Assembly: GCA_903905395.1 (NCBI GenBank) | Contig: CAIVGD010000107.1 | Span: 1-7,836, forward strand | Origin: an uncultured Verrucomicrobiota bacterium | GTDB taxonomy: Bacteria; Verrucomicrobiota; Verrucomicrobiia; Methylacidiphilales; Verrucolacustridaceae | Direction of reading: 5' to 3' | Length of the DNA: 7,836 nucleotides | Shown here: piece by piece, positions 6,567 through 7,836 of the stretch | Position numbering within the stretch: the first letter of the stretch is position 1 | Layout: the number at the start of each line of letters is the position of its first letter | Program-made: the position numbers and the translations under genes | Notes under the pieces: model-generated | Databases searched by the model: none | What the model was told of the DNA's origin: nothing | The model's input: only the letters and a program-made list of their open reading frames with translations

Positions 6567-6600
6567 CCAAACTTTGAACTTTCCAGATTTATAACGCCGG

Positions 6601-6646
6601 TAGGGACAACCATTCGCCCAGATCTGAATCGTGGCAGGTCGTCCTA
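6601..6646. repeat. Imperfect 46-bp inverted repeat with TAGGG/CCTA ends
   Basis: TAGGGACAACC (6601-6611) faces GGTCGTCCTA (6637-6646); one A/C mismatch and one G-T wobble interrupt the arms. Inside, ATTC (6612-6615) can pair with GAAT (6626-6629) around the palindrome AGATCT. It may be a diverged, longer relative of the GTAGGG hairpins. Confidence 0.4.
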
Positions 6647-6667
6647 GGACTTTCCCGAATGGGAAAG
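6641..6667. repeat. Palindrome GTCCTAGGAC plus overlapping 7-bp hairpin
   Basis: GTCCTAGGAC (6641-6650) is a perfect 10-bp palindrome. Its last base begins CTTTCCC (6650-6656), which pairs perfectly with GGGAAAG (6661-6667) around a GAAT loop. No T-run follows on either strand, so it is not a canonical terminator. Confidence 0.5.
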
Positions 6668-6702
6668 GACGTAAACGAGCATCAATTTTTCACACCTCAT
6701 AA

Positions 6703-6731
6703 CCCCAGCTCACTGCCCGCAGGGGCTGGGG
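6703..6731. repeat. Stepped hairpin near the acn 3' end
   Basis: CCCCAGC (6703-6709) pairs perfectly with GCTGGGG (6725-6731); inside, CTG (6713-6715) pairs with CAG (6720-6722) around CCCG. The structure is strong and lies between the two convergent gene ends, but neither side carries the T-run needed for a classical terminator. It could still stabilise mRNA 3' ends or support factor-dependent termination. Confidence 0.45.
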
Positions 6732-6740
6732 GGATCTATT

Positions 6741-6750
6741 AAAAAAAAAA
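6741..6750 (-). terminator. T10 tract directly after the acn stop (weak terminator candidate)
   Basis: On the minus strand the aconitase stop TGA is followed at once by ten T residues. The only stem just upstream is GGCGG/CCGCC (6791-6795 with 6768-6772), inside the coding end, with a long loop and about 17 bases between stem and T-tract. This is poor geometry for intrinsic termination, so the call is tentative. Confidence 0.25.
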
Positions 6751-7836
6751 TCAGCGGGAAAGAAGTTGGCGGAGGACGTAGGGGAGGATGCCGCCGTGAA
6801 GGTAGTATTCAACTTCGACGGGGGTATCGAGGCGACTGATGATCGGCGTTTTTTCGATGACACCATTGTCGCGCTGGATGACAAGGGTGAAGGTTTCCCG
6901 TGGTTTCGGGGGCTGGCCTAGTCCCTCGATCGAAAACGTTTCTGTTCCATCGAGTTTCAAGGTCTGCGCCGTGACTCCATCAGGAAAAGTGCAGGGCAGA
7001 ACGCCCATCCCGACGAGATTGGAGCGGTGGATGCGCTCAAAGCTCTCGGCAACGACAGCACGGACGCCGAGAAGGAGGGTGCCTTTGGCCGCCCAATCGC
7101 GGGAACTGCCAGTGCCGTATTCCTTGCCGGCGAAAATGATGAGTGGAATCTTAGCTTTTTGGTATTTTTTGGCGGCGTCGTATATGGAAATCTGCGGCCG
7201 CTTCGGATCAAGAAGATCGAGGGTCAGGCCACCCTCAACTCCGGGGAGCATGAGATTTTTGATCCGGACATTGGCGAAGGTGCCACGGGTCATGACCTGA
7301 TCGTTTCCGCGCCGCGCTCCGTAGCTGTTGAAATCCTCCGCCGCGACGCCGTGTTCGATGAGGTAGGCCCCTGCGGGTGAGGTCTTCTTGATATTGCCTG
7401 CGGGTGATATGTGGTCGGTGGTGACGGAGTCCCCAAAGATGCCAAGGCAACGCGCTCGGGTGACGGAAGTGACGGGAGCGGGTTGGAGGGAAAAGTTTTC
7501 GAAAAATGGCGGTTCCTGGATGTAGGTGCTCTTCCGGTCCCAATCATAGGTTTGGCCTAGTTTACTGGGGATTTCGTTCCAGGCGGGATTTTGTCTGGAG
7601 AAGTCCCGATAGAGTTTACGAAAAACTTCCGGTTTGAGTGCGGATTTCATCGCCTGGCCGATTTCTTCCCGCGTGGGCCAGAGGTCGCGGAGATAGACGG
7701 CTTTCCCGTCCTTGCCGATGCCTAGGGGATCTTTGGAAAGATCGATATCCACGCGACCCGCGAGGGCGAAAGCAACGACAAGTGGAGGAGACATCAGGAA
7801 GTTGGCTTTGACGGAGGAGTGGACGCGGGCTTCAAA
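6751..7836 (-). CDS. acnA: Aconitate hydratase (AcnA/IRP1 type), C-terminal 361 codons
   Basis: The frame is open to the right edge, beginning with FEARVHSSVKANFLMSPP, a conserved internal aconitase block; the ATG at 7794 is internal. A full AcnA is about 900 residues, so roughly 40% is seen. Aconitase interconverts citrate and isocitrate in the TCA cycle using a [4Fe-4S] cluster; the cluster cysteines lie in the missing upstream part. Numbered from the internal Met at 7794, visible blocks are SKDPLGIGKDG (20-30), YDWDRKSTYIQEPPFFE (83-99), and the swivel-domain motifs GDSVTTDHISPAG (121-133), NSYGARRGND (156-165), GKEYGTGSSRDWAAKG (223-238, with S230 the expected catalytic serine of GSSR) and ERIHRSNLVGMGVLP (253-267). 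The protein ends HGGILPYVLRQLL, as AcnA-type enzymes do, so the C-terminus is intact. It converges with tal. The SYGARRGND and YIQEPPFFE blocks point to the AcnA/IRP1 group rather than AcnB. Confidence 0.96.
   Translation of the reverse strand, partial: FEARVHSSVKANFLMSPPLVVAFALAGRVDIDLSKDPLGIGKDGKAVYLRDLWPTREEIGQAMKSALKPEVFRKLYRDFSRQNPAWNEIPSKLGQTYDWDRKSTYIQEPPFFENFSLQPAPVTSVTRARCLGIFGDSVTTDHISPAGNIKKTSPAGAYLIEHGVAAEDFNSYGARRGNDQVMTRGTFANVRIKNLMLPGVEGGLTLDLLDPKRPQISIYDAAKKYQKAKIPLIIFAGKEYGTGSSRDWAAKGTLLLGVRAVVAESFERIHRSNLVGMGVLPCTFPDGVTAQTLKLDGTETFSIEGLGQPPKPRETFTLVIQRDNGVIEKTPIISRLDTPVEVEYYLHGGILPYVLRQLLSR

Larger units (their letters stand above)
6351..6750. other. 400-bp non-coding, repeat-rich gap between convergent tal and acn
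   Basis: I see no convincing gene here on either strand. The stretch holds CCATGG-AA-CCATGG just after tal (6360-6373), a copy of the 18-mer shared with the gap after cstA (6441-6458), the 10-mer TAGCTGGACG twice (6414-6423 and 6509-6518), three GTAG- or TAGGG-type inverted repeats (6483-6510, 6541-6566, 6601-6646), a palindrome plus hairpin (6641-6667), and a larger hairpin near the acn end (6703-6731). Base composition is more balanced than in the flanking genes. It looks like an accumulation of small dispersed repeats between two gene ends. Confidence 0.7.

Noticed and set aside
1..7836. CRISPR array, tRNA/rRNA, integrase, toxin-antitoxin, defence or biosynthetic cluster
   Set aside because: I found no regularly spaced repeats, RNA gene signatures or genes of these classes; the window is mostly housekeeping metabolism.

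Overview
The window looks like ordinary chromosomal sequence from a GC-rich bacterium. A member of the Verrucomicrobiota/PVC group is my best guess. The guess rests on the cdaA-glmM-tal gene order and on hairpin intergenic repeats of the 'GTAGGGCGG...CCGCC' kind, which I associate from memory with that group; it is an inference, not a proven assignment. The plus strand is strongly G-rich over G-poor-C from about 1.8 kb onward, which would fit a leading strand.

Layout. (1) 1-1661, plus strand: the 3' part of a CstA-family membrane transporter gene (pyruvate or peptide uptake), whose N-terminus lies outside the window. (2) 1662-1805: a short intergenic stretch with a tandem hexamer and a perfect 8-bp hairpin repeat. 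(3) 1806-3035, plus: a secreted purple-acid-phosphatase-like metallophosphoesterase. (4) 3080-6350, plus: a tight cluster of cdaA (diadenylate cyclase), glmM (phosphoglucosamine mutase) and tal (transaldolase). cdaA and glmM overlap by one base in TGATG, and glmM and tal are 5 bp apart. (5) 6351-6750: a 400-bp non-coding region between convergent genes, filled with inverted repeats and short duplications that partly match the 1662-1805 gap. (6) 6751-7836, minus: the C-terminal 361 codons of aconitase, whose N-terminus lies outside the window.

How the genes fit together. CdaA makes the second messenger c-di-AMP, which governs turgor and envelope homeostasis in many bacteria. GlmM makes glucosamine-1-phosphate, the precursor of UDP-GlcNAc for peptidoglycan, and is a known binding partner and inhibitor of CdaA in Firmicutes. 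Transaldolase feeds fructose-6-phosphate, the precursor of the GlmS/GlmM route, from the pentose phosphate pathway. The usual third member of such a locus, the CdaA regulator cdaR (ybbR), is absent, and CdaA instead carries an extra C-terminal membrane helix. CstA, the phosphatase and aconitase are unlinked in function as far as I can see.

I found no previously undescribed multi-gene system. The observations most worth checking are the cdaR-less cdaA-glmM pair with the extended CdaA, and the hairpin-repeat family in the two intergenic gaps.
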